Below, in pieces: positions 1-7,217 of a DNA stretch of 64,000 nt. The position numbers and the translations under genes were made by a program. The notes under the pieces were generated by a model, which saw only the letters and a program-made list of their open reading frames with translations, did no database searches and was not told the origin of the DNA. The DNA is taken from the NCBI RefSeq assembly GCF_000741175.1, contig NZ_JGYS01000007.1, positions 1-64,000 on the forward strand, in the 5' to 3' direction. The DNA comes from Bifidobacterium callitrichos DSM 23973 (GTDB taxonomy: Bacteria > Actinomycetota > Actinomycetes > Actinomycetales > Bifidobacteriaceae). Within the stretch, counting starts at the first letter, position 1, and each line of letters starts with the position of its first letter.

Positions 1-75
1 GTGGTCCGATAGGCCGGACGTGGAAGCCCCGCGAGGGGTGGAGCCGACCGGTACTAACGGGGAAAAGGCAATCAC
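1..75 (+). rRNA. 23S ribosomal RNA, 3' end (partial)
   Basis: The window opens inside the last bases of 23S rRNA. The conserved 3'-terminal string CCGATAGGCCGGACGTGGAAG, the small GCCCCGCGAGGGGTGG hairpin and GACCGGTACTAA are all present. The exact 3' end cannot be fixed without the 5' half of the terminal stem, so the end is given to about 20 bases. The 5S gene follows on the same strand. Confidence 0.85.
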
Positions 76-241
76 ACATCCTCCCGTTTGGGAGGGCGTC
101 ACGCACTGCGTGAACCACCCGGTACGACACTGAACAGGTCGAACGGGTCACAGAACGTCAACACTTTTCGCGTCCGCCGTCCGGTCCCCGAACCGTCACG
201 GTTCCATCCCCCGCCCTTGTGGTGGGATGCTAATTGAAGAT

Positions 242-358
242 TTGCGGCGACCATAGCCAAGGTGAGACGCCCGGTCCCATTCCGAACCCGGAAGCTAAGG
301 CCTTGCACGGCGATGGTACTGCACCCGAGAGGATGTGGGAGAGTAGCACGTCGCCGCT
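242..358 (+). rRNA. 5S ribosomal RNA
   Basis: A complete 5S rRNA of about 117 bases. The terminal helix GCGGCGA (244-250) pairs with TCGCCGC (351-357). The interior carries the typical CCCGGTCCCATTCCGAACC and GGAAGCTAAG blocks and GATGGTACTGCACCC. It follows the 23S tail by about 165 bases, so this is the end of an rRNA operon. End positions are good to a few bases. Confidence 0.93.
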
Positions 359-374
359 ACCAAACATCACTAGG

Positions 375-416
375 ATCCCCGGCAGGACAACACAGTCCCC
401 GGGGATTCTTTGTTTT
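375..416 (+). terminator. rRNA operon terminator
   Basis: ATCCCCGG (375-382) pairs with CCGGGGAT (399-406), followed by the T-rich run TCTTTGTTTT. It lies 17 bases after 5S rRNA and is a standard intrinsic terminator. Confidence 0.85.
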
Positions 417-691
417 CCGGCCCCAGGGAGGATCCGGCCCCGGTAATAACGGTCAGGAGTACGTTTGGCCGGACATTCTTGGGGGATTTCCGGAGGAACG
501 TACACTCACGGCCGGTAAGAGTACGTTCCTCCGGGTATTCCCGGGAGGCTCCCGGACAACCGTACTCCTACAATCGGTATCCGTACGGTTTTATCCGGAA
601 ACCGATCGAAAACACCCGCAAGAACGTACGCTGACAGGCAATGGCAGCATCCGCAGCCTGATCCTTATCGGGCGGACAAGGAGTTCCAGGT
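417..691. repeat. Intergenic region with a 14-bp inverted repeat
   Basis: No gene is supported here. The clearest structure is CCGGAGGAACGTAC (490-503) matched by its exact reverse complement GTACGTTCCTCCGG (521-534), with a 17-base loop and no T-run. ACGTAC-like and GTACGTTT words recur at 460-475 and near 623-630. A second dyad around 543-557 reads CCGGGAGGCTCCCGG. It may be an operator region for the LysR-type gene that starts at 692, but that is inference. Confidence 0.5.
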
Positions 692-1633
692 ATGGCCGAC
701 CTCAATCCGCAGTCGCTGGTCACCCTGTGGCGCATCGAACAGTACGGTTCGTTCTCCGCCACGGCCAAGGCGACCGGTTGGTCGCAGCCGGCCATCAGCC
801 AGCAGATCAAGAAGCTGGAATCGCAATGCGGCACCATGCTGGTCGATCGCACGCCGCATGGGGTCGAACTGACCGCCACGGGCGCGATGCTCGCGCGTCA
901 CGGCGAGGCGATCGCGGATCGGCTGGAACGTGCGGAACGTGAGCTGAAGGATTATCGGGAGCGACGATTCGCGCATCTGACGCTCGTCGCGCCTCCGTCG
1001 ATCTGCTCGACGATCGCGGCGCGCACGGTCGTCAAACTCGGCATGTACACCGACATCGAACTGAGCCTGACGCAGATGGAGCCGCCCGAGGCGATCGCCC
1101 TGATCGCACAGGGCAAGGCCGACGCGGCCGTCGTGTTCCGTTACAGCAGCATCCCCGGATTCCTGCCCATCGGCGACGATCTCGACTTCCATTCGCTCGG
1201 CACCGACCCTCTGCGCCTGCTGGTGCGACGTTCGAGCGCCATCGCCCGCGCATACGAATCGGACGGGACGCCGGTGCCATTGTCCGCGGCCAGGGACGAA
1301 CCGTGGATCGCCGGCTGCGCGACCTGCCGCGCGAACCTCGTCAAACTTGCCGCGCGCGCCGGATTCACCCCGGACATCCGTCACGCGACGGACGACTATT
1401 GGGCGACGCAGAACCTCGTGGAGGTCGGTATGGGCGTCTCGCTCGTACCGGCACTGGACACGCATATCAATCTTGGCGAGGACCTTGTCGCCTGTCCGAT
1501 CATGGACGATTATGCGTCGCGCGAGATCGGCGTCGTCACGCGCGCCGGTGACAAGCGGCCCGCATTGCAGCCGCTCATCGAGGAGCTGAAGCGTACCGCG
1601 TTGAGATACCTGATCGGCGGCAAACCGGCCTGA
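692..1633 (+). CDS. LysR-family transcriptional regulator
   Basis: A 313-residue LysR-type regulator. An N-terminal winged helix-turn-helix spans about residues 6-63, with the typical run FSATAKATGWSQPAISQQIK and then ESQCGTMLVDRTPHGVELT. A linker helix (about 68-92) leads into a periplasmic-binding-like effector domain (about 95-300). The family binds DNA as a tetramer and responds to a small ligand. The ligand is not evident. The next gene on the same strand is a MalY-type C-S lyase 91 bases downstream, so a sulfur amino acid signal is possible but unproven. The start ATG follows GAGTTCCAGGT, a weak ribosome site. An inverted repeat at 490-534 is a candidate binding region. Confidence 0.88.
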   Translation: MADLNPQSLVTLWRIEQYGSFSATAKATGWSQPAISQQIKKLESQCGTMLVDRTPHGVELTATGAMLARHGEAIADRLERAERELKDYRERRFAHLTLVAPPSICSTIAARTVVKLGMYTDIELSLTQMEPPEAIALIAQGKADAAVVFRYSSIPGFLPIGDDLDFHSLGTDPLRLLVRRSSAIARAYESDGTPVPLSAARDEPWIAGCATCRANLVKLAARAGFTPDIRHATDDYWATQNLVEVGMGVSLVPALDTHINLGEDLVACPIMDDYASREIGVVTRAGDKRPALQPLIEELKRTALRYLIGGKPA

Positions 1634-1724
1634 GAACGGGACACGGGGTCGATAAGCAATATTGCCAACGCCATCACGATTCCGGGGAACGGCGACGTTG
1701 AGCGGCCGATCCACGCCGGGAACA

Positions 1725-2993
1725 ATGGGCGTCATGGATACGAAGAGCAGCATCATCGACCGTCCCATGAACGAGACGAAGACCGACGGCGGCTTCGACG
1801 CCGCGCGCATCGACGCGGAGAGCATCGAGGAACTCGAACGCATCGGTTCGGACAAGTGGACCCGTCACCCCGGATGCATCGGGGCGTTCATCGCGGAGAT
1901 GGACTACGGGCTCGCGCCGTGCGTCGCCAAGGCCATCGAACAGGCGACCGAACGCGGAGCGCTCGGCTACATCCCCGACCCGTGGAAGAAGGAGGTCGCG
2001 CGATCCTGCGCCGCATGGCAGCTGCGCTACGACTGGAACGTCAACCCGGCGGTCATCCGCCCGGTCCCAGACGTGCTCGAGGCGTTCGAGGTGTTTCTGC
2101 GCGAGATCGTACGCGTCGGCAACTCGATCATCGTGCCGACGCCCGCCTACATGCCGTTCCTGAGCGTGCCGCGCCTGTACGGCGTCGACGTCATCGAGAT
2201 CCCGATGCTGCGCGACGACGCCTCAGGGGAGTGGCTGTTCGACTTCGACGCGATCGAGCGCGCGTTCGCCGCCGGCTGTCACGCGTTCACGCTGTGCAAT
2301 CCCCACAATCCGATCGGCAAGGTGCTCACGCGTGACGAGATGCTGCGTATCTCCGATCTCGCGGAGAAGTACGACGTGCGCATCTTCTCCGACGAGATCC
2401 ACGCGCCGTTTGTCTACCGGGGGCACACGCACGTGCCGTTCGCCTCGATCGACGAGCGGACCGCGAGGCAGGCGTTCACGTCCACATCCGCCTCGAAATC
2501 GTTCAACATCCCCGGCACCAAGTGCGCGCAGGTGATCCTCACCAACCCCGACGACCTCGACCTGTGGATGCGCAACGCGGAATGGTCCGAGCACCAGACC
2601 GCGACCATCGGCGCGATCGCCACCACCGCGGCCTACGACGGTGGCAGCGCATGGTTCGACGGGGTATTGAAGTACATCGAGCGCAACATCGCGCTGGTCA
2701 ACGACGAAATGCGCACGCGCTTCACGCGTGTGGGCTACATTCCGCCGCAGGGCACGTACATCGCGTGGCTCGATTTCTCGCCGCTGGGCATTGACGATCC
2801 GGCCGCATACTTCCTCGAGAAGGCCGAAGTTGCCCTGACCGACGGACGCGAGTGCGGCGAGTGCGGCGCCGGATGCGTGCGCATGAACTTCGCTATGCCC
2901 TACCCGCTGCTCAGGGAGTGCTTTGATCGCATGTATAAGGCGTTGCGCGCGGACGGGCTGTGCAGCGAATCATTCTCAATAGCAAACGTGTGA
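1725..2993 (+). CDS. MalY/PatB-type aminotransferase (cystathionine beta-lyase)
   Basis: A fold-type I PLP enzyme of about 420 residues. NPHNPIGK in the middle and STSASKSFNIPGTK, with the PLP-binding Lys in SKSFNIPG, are diagnostic for the MalY/PatB branch. Members usually cleave the C-S bond of cystathionine or cysteine to give pyruvate, ammonia and a thiol; some act as aminotransferases. Conserved similarity begins about 35 residues after the longest possible start (1662). ATG codons at 1725, 1734 and 1767 are all possible and none has a strong ribosome site, so the N-terminus is uncertain. It lies downstream of the LysR gene on the same strand and may share its regulation. The stop codon overlaps the left arm of a nested inverted repeat (2988-3095). 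Confidence 0.87.
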   Translation: MGVMDTKSSIIDRPMNETKTDGGFDAARIDAESIEELERIGSDKWTRHPGCIGAFIAEMDYGLAPCVAKAIEQATERGALGYIPDPWKKEVARSCAAWQLRYDWNVNPAVIRPVPDVLEAFEVFLREIVRVGNSIIVPTPAYMPFLSVPRLYGVDVIEIPMLRDDASGEWLFDFDAIERAFAAGCHAFTLCNPHNPIGKVLTRDEMLRISDLAEKYDVRIFSDEIHAPFVYRGHTHVPFASIDERTARQAFTSTSASKSFNIPGTKCAQVILTNPDDLDLWMRNAEWSEHQTATIGAIATTAAYDGGSAWFDGVLKYIERNIALVNDEMRTRFTRVGYIPPQGTYIAWLDFSPLGIDDPAAYFLEKAEVALTDGRECGECGAGCVRMNFAMPYPLLRECFDRMYKALRADGLCSESFSIANV

Positions 2994-3095
2994 GCCCACG
3001 AAGTGCGTGAATCGCACATGCCTGCCTTCGAAAGGGCGAAATTCCGGGCTTTTTCGACATGTGCGATTGTGCGGGAATGTGTGATTGGCTCACAC
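2988..3095. repeat. Nested inverted repeat between malY-like and HAD genes
   Basis: GTGTGAGCC (2988-2996) pairs with GGCTCACAC (3087-3095). Inside it AATCGCACATG (3010-3020) pairs with CATGTGCGATT (3058-3068). A small CCTTCGAAAGG hairpin sits in the middle, followed by CGGGCTTTTT. The element starts inside the last codons of the upstream gene. It could be a composite terminator or a small mobile-type hairpin element. Confidence 0.6.
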
Positions 3096-3120
3096 ATTTC
3101 TTACTGAGAACGATTCGCTG

Positions 3121-3126
3121 TAAGCT
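3121..3126 (+). promoter_or_regulatory. -10 box of a probable leaderless HAD transcript
   Basis: TAAGCT lies 7 bases before ATG 3134 and no Shine-Dalgarno sequence is present. The arrangement is almost identical to that before rph (44143-44148). Confidence 0.5.
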
Positions 3127-3133
3127 GACAGGC

Positions 3134-3766
3134 ATGTACACCGACATCATCTTCGATTTCTGCGACGTGCTGGTCGACTGGAGGCCGCGACGCGCCGTCG
3201 AGGGCCTGTTCCCCGACGACGTGCTCGACGCGCTCTTCGACCGGCGCGATCCGTTCGGCTTCTGGCATTACGACATCCTGTCCGACCTTGGCTGGAGCGA
3301 GGAACAGGTCCTCGCCGAGTACGCGTCGCGGCACGGCATCGGGGAGGAATCAGGCGGCAAAGTGCGTCAGCTGGAGGCGTACGCCACATATTTCCGGCGT
3401 CAGCGACTCGCGCTCGCCGGCATGCTGCCGGGCATGGCCGCGCTGCTGCGTGATCTGGACGCGGCCGGCGTACGCTGCTGGGGACTGACCAACTTCACCG
3501 TGAAATACGTGGATGCGGCGCGCGAACTGTTCCCCGCGCTGAACATCTTGCGCGACGTGGTCGTCTCCAGCGCCGAGAAAATCCACAAGCCCGACGCGGA
3601 GATCTACCGTCGGGCGGTCGCGCGGTTCGGCGTCGACCCGGAGCATACCGCGTTCGTCGACGACAAGCAGCGCAACGCCGACGCCGCGTCGGCCGCCGTA
3701 CCGGGCTTGACCGGCATCCGGTTCGTCGACGAGGCGACGCTGCGCCCCCTGCTGCTCGGGCAGTGA
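3134..3766 (+). CDS. HAD-superfamily hydrolase (HAD-IA)
   Basis: A 210-residue haloacid dehalogenase-type phosphatase. Motif I is IIFDFCDVLVDWRP at the N-terminus (the first Asp is the nucleophile), motif II is LTNFT, a Lys lies in EKIHKPDAEIY, and motif IV is FVDDKQRNADAA. An all-helical cap is inserted after motif I, as in subfamily IA. These enzymes remove phosphate from small sugar phosphates or nucleotides; the substrate is not predictable. A reading frame opens upstream at 3059, but conserved sequence starts at ATG 3134, which has a -10-like TAAGCT 7 bases upstream. A paralogue with the same VLVDWRPR opening is encoded at 53875-54495. Confidence 0.88.
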   Translation: MYTDIIFDFCDVLVDWRPRRAVEGLFPDDVLDALFDRRDPFGFWHYDILSDLGWSEEQVLAEYASRHGIGEESGGKVRQLEAYATYFRRQRLALAGMLPGMAALLRDLDAAGVRCWGLTNFTVKYVDAARELFPALNILRDVVVSSAEKIHKPDAEIYRRAVARFGVDPEHTAFVDDKQRNADAASAAVPGLTGIRFVDEATLRPLLLGQ

Positions 3767-4004
3767 GAGTCAAGATGAGAGTATGAAGCATACGATGCGT
3801 GTCAAGGTGTTCATTCGTGAGCGTGTATGCCGGTCGGAGTTCGATGCAGGGGACGTCCCTGGCAGATTGGTACATCTGCTTGCGCTCGAGAGCGGTGGCT
3901 ACTGCAGCTGACCGAATACGTCTATAAACACGGTCGTCACGGCTGGCTCATCAAGACCTTATACAGTGGTGCATATCGGTGATACGATTTCAAGGGAGAA
4001 ACAA

Positions 4005-5180
4005 ATGGACAATTCAAGCGAGACACCTGTCGAATCGGATGCATGGCGTGACGGGATGATCAAGGATCTCACCCTGATGCTGTTGTGGCTGACATCATGG
4101 GATGAGAGTTCCAAGACCGAGGGCGCCAAACCCTTGCTGCGCTCGTGGGTCAGCTACAGCTGGGGCGCCGTGGATGCGCTACGTGATGAACAACTGGTAG
4201 AGGGGCGCAAGGGCAACAAGTCCGTCTATCTGACGGAGCAGGGAGTTGGTCTCGCCAAGGCATTGGTCGATCGGTATCGGATCATGACCGGTGGTGGCGC
4301 TGCGAACGGTGTGCATCATGCGCATCATGACATGTTCGCGGAGATGATGGAAGACATCGACACTCTCACCGAGCAAGAAGCGCAGATGGTGGTGATGTCG
4401 CTGATGGCACGCGCGGCAGGTCGTCCTGACCTCGATCCCTCTGATGAACGGAACGATCCCGAACACGTCTTTGGTCCGCACGGATTGGTGACGATGCTGG
4501 AAAGCGATGGCGACCAATCCCGTGCGGATCGTTCGGGCCTCGATCAGTTCCGCGGATACGCCAGCTACGGTGATTCAACACCGATGGATGATATCGCCGA
4601 ACATATTGACACGAAGTACGTAGACGTCGATGATCCGCGTTCCTTCCTGTTACGCGTGACTTTGCGTCTATACGATGCGACGTCACCTGACGGCAAGCCA
4701 CTGGTGTGCTGGCGTGAAATCGAGATGCCAGCCGGATCGTCCTTCACCGACCTGCACATGGCCATCCAGCATGCGTTCGACTGGAAGGACTACCACCTAT
4801 GGAACATCCAGCTGAACAGTCGCGGTGTGAAATACCAGTTGGAGTCCTCGTCGAACGAGAATTCGTTCGACGACTACTGGAGCCGGCGTACGCCCGCCGA
4901 CGCGGACACCGTGCGTCTTGATGAAGTGTTCCCGCGCAGCCGCACCGCGTTGTACACGTACGATTACGGCGACAACTGGGAACACGAGATCAAGCTTGTC
5001 AAGACCAACAAAACAAGCGAGATCGAACATCCCACGGTTTGTGGGAGTGAGGGTGACGCACCTCCTGAAGACGTCGGAGGACCATGGGGGTTCGCCGAGT
5101 TCCTCAAGGCGTATACCGACCCGAACCACCCCGATCACAAGTCCATGGTCGAGTGGAAGAAAGGGATCGATTCACTGTGA
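4005..5180 (+). CDS. DUF6429-like / plasmid pRiA4b ORF-3-like fusion protein
   Basis: A 391-residue protein with two parts. Residues about 18-92 (DLTLMLLWLTSWDES, then SVYLTEQGVGLAKAL) resemble the DUF6429 winged-helix-like family. Residues about 205-385 are a plasmid pRiA4b ORF-3-like domain: FLLRVTLRLYDA, FTDLHMAIQHAFDWKDYHLW, YTYDYGDNWEHEI and the closing region around GGPWGFAEFLKAY. This domain is common in mobile-element passenger and stand-alone genes, with no established biochemical role. The link between the halves is acidic and His-rich (HHAHHD). The start follows CAAGGGAGAAACAA, a strong ribosome site. Codon use is less GC-biased than that of its neighbours, which fits acquisition by transfer. 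The 238 bases before it hold no convincing gene. Confidence 0.75.
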   Translation: MDNSSETPVESDAWRDGMIKDLTLMLLWLTSWDESSKTEGAKPLLRSWVSYSWGAVDALRDEQLVEGRKGNKSVYLTEQGVGLAKALVDRYRIMTGGGAANGVHHAHHDMFAEMMEDIDTLTEQEAQMVVMSLMARAAGRPDLDPSDERNDPEHVFGPHGLVTMLESDGDQSRADRSGLDQFRGYASYGDSTPMDDIAEHIDTKYVDVDDPRSFLLRVTLRLYDATSPDGKPLVCWREIEMPAGSSFTDLHMAIQHAFDWKDYHLWNIQLNSRGVKYQLESSSNENSFDDYWSRRTPADADTVRLDEVFPRSRTALYTYDYGDNWEHEIKLVKTNKTSEIEHPTVCGSEGDAPPEDVGGPWGFAEFLKAYTDPNHPDHKSMVEWKKGIDSL

Positions 5181-5195
5181 CATCATGTTGATGCG

Positions 5196-5591
5196 TCAGC
5201 TTCCGCTGTCGATGTACACCCAGCCGCGCTCGGCGTCGGGCGAGCCGGGCGCGAAGGCGTAGTCGGTGGTGAATACGGCGACGTGGTCGATGCCGTACTT
5301 CCTGATGGCGCTGTACACGGAGGAGCCGCTGTCCGCGCCCGAGTTCTCGACCATCCGAACCTCCGAGCGCAGCATGTCGTCCGAGCGGGTCTCGTCGAAG
5401 GTGACGCTGTCGATCGAACAGCCGTGCAACGACTGCTTGCTTTCAAGCATGGCGTCTATCGCGTCGTCGATCTGCGCGTGCGTGAACCCGGTGCCGTCCG
5501 TGGCGATGACGGCGAGCGCGACGACGACCGCCAGCGCCTTCCAATGCCGCGCGATCGCCCGCAGCATGTTCATGACGCTCATGACGTTCAT
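5196..5591 (-). CDS. Small membrane-anchored protein of unknown function
   Basis: A 131-residue protein that I do not recognise. One hydrophobic segment at about residues 16-32 (WKALAVVVALAVIA) suggests an N-terminal membrane anchor or uncleaved signal. The remaining ~100 residues are polar and would lie outside the membrane. A regular pattern near the end (IRKYGIDHVAVFTTDYAF) suggests a folded domain. ATG codons at positions 1, 4, 5 and 8 make the start uncertain. It is convergent with the 4005-5180 gene, 15 bases away, and 27 bases downstream of the MFS gene on the same strand, so it may be co-transcribed with the transporter. Confidence 0.6.
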   Translation of the reverse strand: MNVMSVMNMLRAIARHWKALAVVVALAVIATDGTGFTHAQIDDAIDAMLESKQSLHGCSIDSVTFDETRSDDMLRSEVRMVENSGADSGSSVYSAIRKYGIDHVAVFTTDYAFAPGSPDAERGWVYIDSGS

Positions 5592-5618
5592 GACGCCAAG
5601 ATAGTCGTCCCCGGAATA

Positions 5619-6908
5619 TCAGGCGGTCCGGGCCGCGGCCGTGCGTGTCGGGTCCTTCTGCAGGGTCAGGAAGACGAGGGCGACGACGAGCAGGATCGCG
5701 ATGGACAGGACGCCGAGGGAGGCGTTGCCGGTCAGGGTCGTGGTCGTGGCGACGAGGAACGTGCCGAGGATCGAGGCCGTCTTGCCGAAGATATCGTACA
5801 GTCCGTAGTACTCGTTGGCGTGCTCCTTGGGGATGATCTTGCCGTAGTAGGAGCGGGAGAGCGCCTGGATGCCGCCTTGGAACATGCCGACCAGGATCGC
5901 AAGGATCCAGAATTCGACGGCCGACTTGAGGAAGAACGTGGCGAAGAACACGATGCCCATGTACGCGACCACCGCGGCCATGATCATCGGCTTGCATCCG
6001 AATCGGCCGGCGAGTCGTCCGTAGATGATCGCGCACGGGAAGGCCACGAACTGCGTGACCAGCAGCGCGACGACCAGCTGGGTCGAGTCGATGCCGAGCT
6101 GCGTGCCGTACGACGTGCTCATCGAGATCACGGTGTTGACCGCGTCGATGTAGAAGAAGAACGCGATCATGAACATCCACAGCGGCTTGTTCTTCACGAG
6201 CTTGCGCAACGTGCCGGCCAATTCGGTGAACGTGCCGCGCACGGCCTCGGCGGCGTGGTCGCGGGTGGCACGGTAGTGGACCTGCGTGTAGCTGGTGATG
6301 AGCGGGATCGTGAACGCCACCCACCAGATGGCCGTGATGATGAACGCGGCGCGCGTGCAGGCGGTTGTCGACCAGCCGAGAAGCGAGGGGCCGCCGAAGA
6401 TCAGGGCGATGCAGGCGATGAACGGGATCGTCGAGCCGACGTAGCCCCATCCGTAGCCGTGCGAGGAGACCTTGTCCATGCGCTCGTTCGAGGTCGTGTC
6501 GATGAGCATCGAATCATAGAACGTGAGTGAGCCGTTCAGGCCGATCGTCGCCAGCACGTAGACGATGAGGAACGGCAGCCAGGTCAGCGGCAGGGCCATC
6601 GCGCAGCACATCACCACGCCGGTGCCGAAGAAGCCGAGGAAGAACTTGATCTTCATGCCCTGCACGTCGGCGATCGAGCCGAGCAGCGGCATGAGCAGGG
6701 CGATCACCAGCGAGGCGATCGTCTGCGCGTAGCCCCACGCGGACACGATGTTGCCGTCCGCCGGCATCAGCGACTTCGCGTAGATCGGGATGACGGCGGT
6801 CGACAGCAGCACGAACGCGGAGTTGCCCACGTCGTAGACGATCCACTTCTTCTCACGCGCGGTGAGTCTGGCGGAGGCGGGCAGGGCCGCAGCGGTGCTT
6901 TCGGACAT
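5619..6908 (-). CDS. UMF1-family MFS transporter
   Basis: A 429-residue membrane protein with about 12 hydrophobic segments. The opening REKKWIVYDVGNSAF is the hallmark of the UMF1 (Atg22-like) branch of the major facilitator superfamily, as are LPLLGSIADVQG in the first loop region and YDSMLIDTTSNERMDKVSSHGYGWGY. Fungal relatives export amino acids from the vacuole. Bacterial members are uncharacterised and the substrate is unknown. The chosen start follows GAGGAGTGAAC. The frame is open 75 bases further upstream but that stretch lacks family similarity. The upstream region (6909-7217) holds four paired CCTAGG-type sites. Confidence 0.85.
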   Translation of the reverse strand: MSESTAAALPASARLTAREKKWIVYDVGNSAFVLLSTAVIPIYAKSLMPADGNIVSAWGYAQTIASLVIALLMPLLGSIADVQGMKIKFFLGFFGTGVVMCCAMALPLTWLPFLIVYVLATIGLNGSLTFYDSMLIDTTSNERMDKVSSHGYGWGYVGSTIPFIACIALIFGGPSLLGWSTTACTRAAFIITAIWWVAFTIPLITSYTQVHYRATRDHAAEAVRGTFTELAGTLRKLVKNKPLWMFMIAFFFYIDAVNTVISMSTSYGTQLGIDSTQLVVALLVTQFVAFPCAIIYGRLAGRFGCKPMIMAAVVAYMGIVFFATFFLKSAVEFWILAILVGMFQGGIQALSRSYYGKIIPKEHANEYYGLYDIFGKTASILGTFLVATTTTLTGNASLGVLSIAILLVVALVFLTLQKDPTRTAAARTA

Positions 6909-7055
6909 GTTCACTCCTCGACGAATCCGTGGGGCGTTCGGCGGAACGTCCAGACCATCTTTAATCGTACGGATGCGTGGCACCGGTGTGGGCCGTGCAT
7001 AGGTGAACGCAGGATGAACTTATGTCGAGGCGCATAGAGGCGCATAGAGGAGACG

Positions 7056-7210
7056 TTTCTTAGGCAGATTTTGCGTTTCCTAGGCAGGTCGCGTCCTGAT
7101 CACGTCCTGTGCCCGGCGCGGGAGGCGCGGAAAACCAACGGTTTCTTTCGTGCCTCCCGCGGTCGCCGACCACCCGCCTGCCTAGGAAGTGAGAAAAGTG
7201 CCTAGGAAAT
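7056..7210. promoter_or_regulatory. Four CCTAGG-type sites in two 20-bp-spaced inverted pairs
   Basis: TTTCTTAGGCA (7056-7066) and TTTCCTAGGCA (7076-7086) lie exactly 20 bases apart. Their mirror images TGCCTAGGAA (7179-7188) and GTGCCTAGGAAA (7198-7209) are also exactly 20 bases apart. Between the pairs, GCGGGAGGC (7118-7126) pairs with GCCTCCCGC (7152-7160), with an inner AAACC/GGTTT stem. The rest of 6909-7217 holds no gene. The region lies upstream of the MFS gene and just downstream of the PfkB gene, both on the minus strand. It looks like a cooperative operator array with a hairpin or terminator in the middle. Confidence 0.55.
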
Positions 7211-7217
7211 GGTCATG

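Noticed and set aside
665-1855. A 396-codon minus-strand frame opposite the LysR-type gene
   Set aside because: It is antisense to a clear LysR gene; long antisense frames are expected at this GC content.
3767-4004. A decayed coding remnant (LTEYVYKHGRHGWLIK-like stretch)
   Set aside because: The stretch is short, lacks a start and a recognisable family, and cannot be told from chance.
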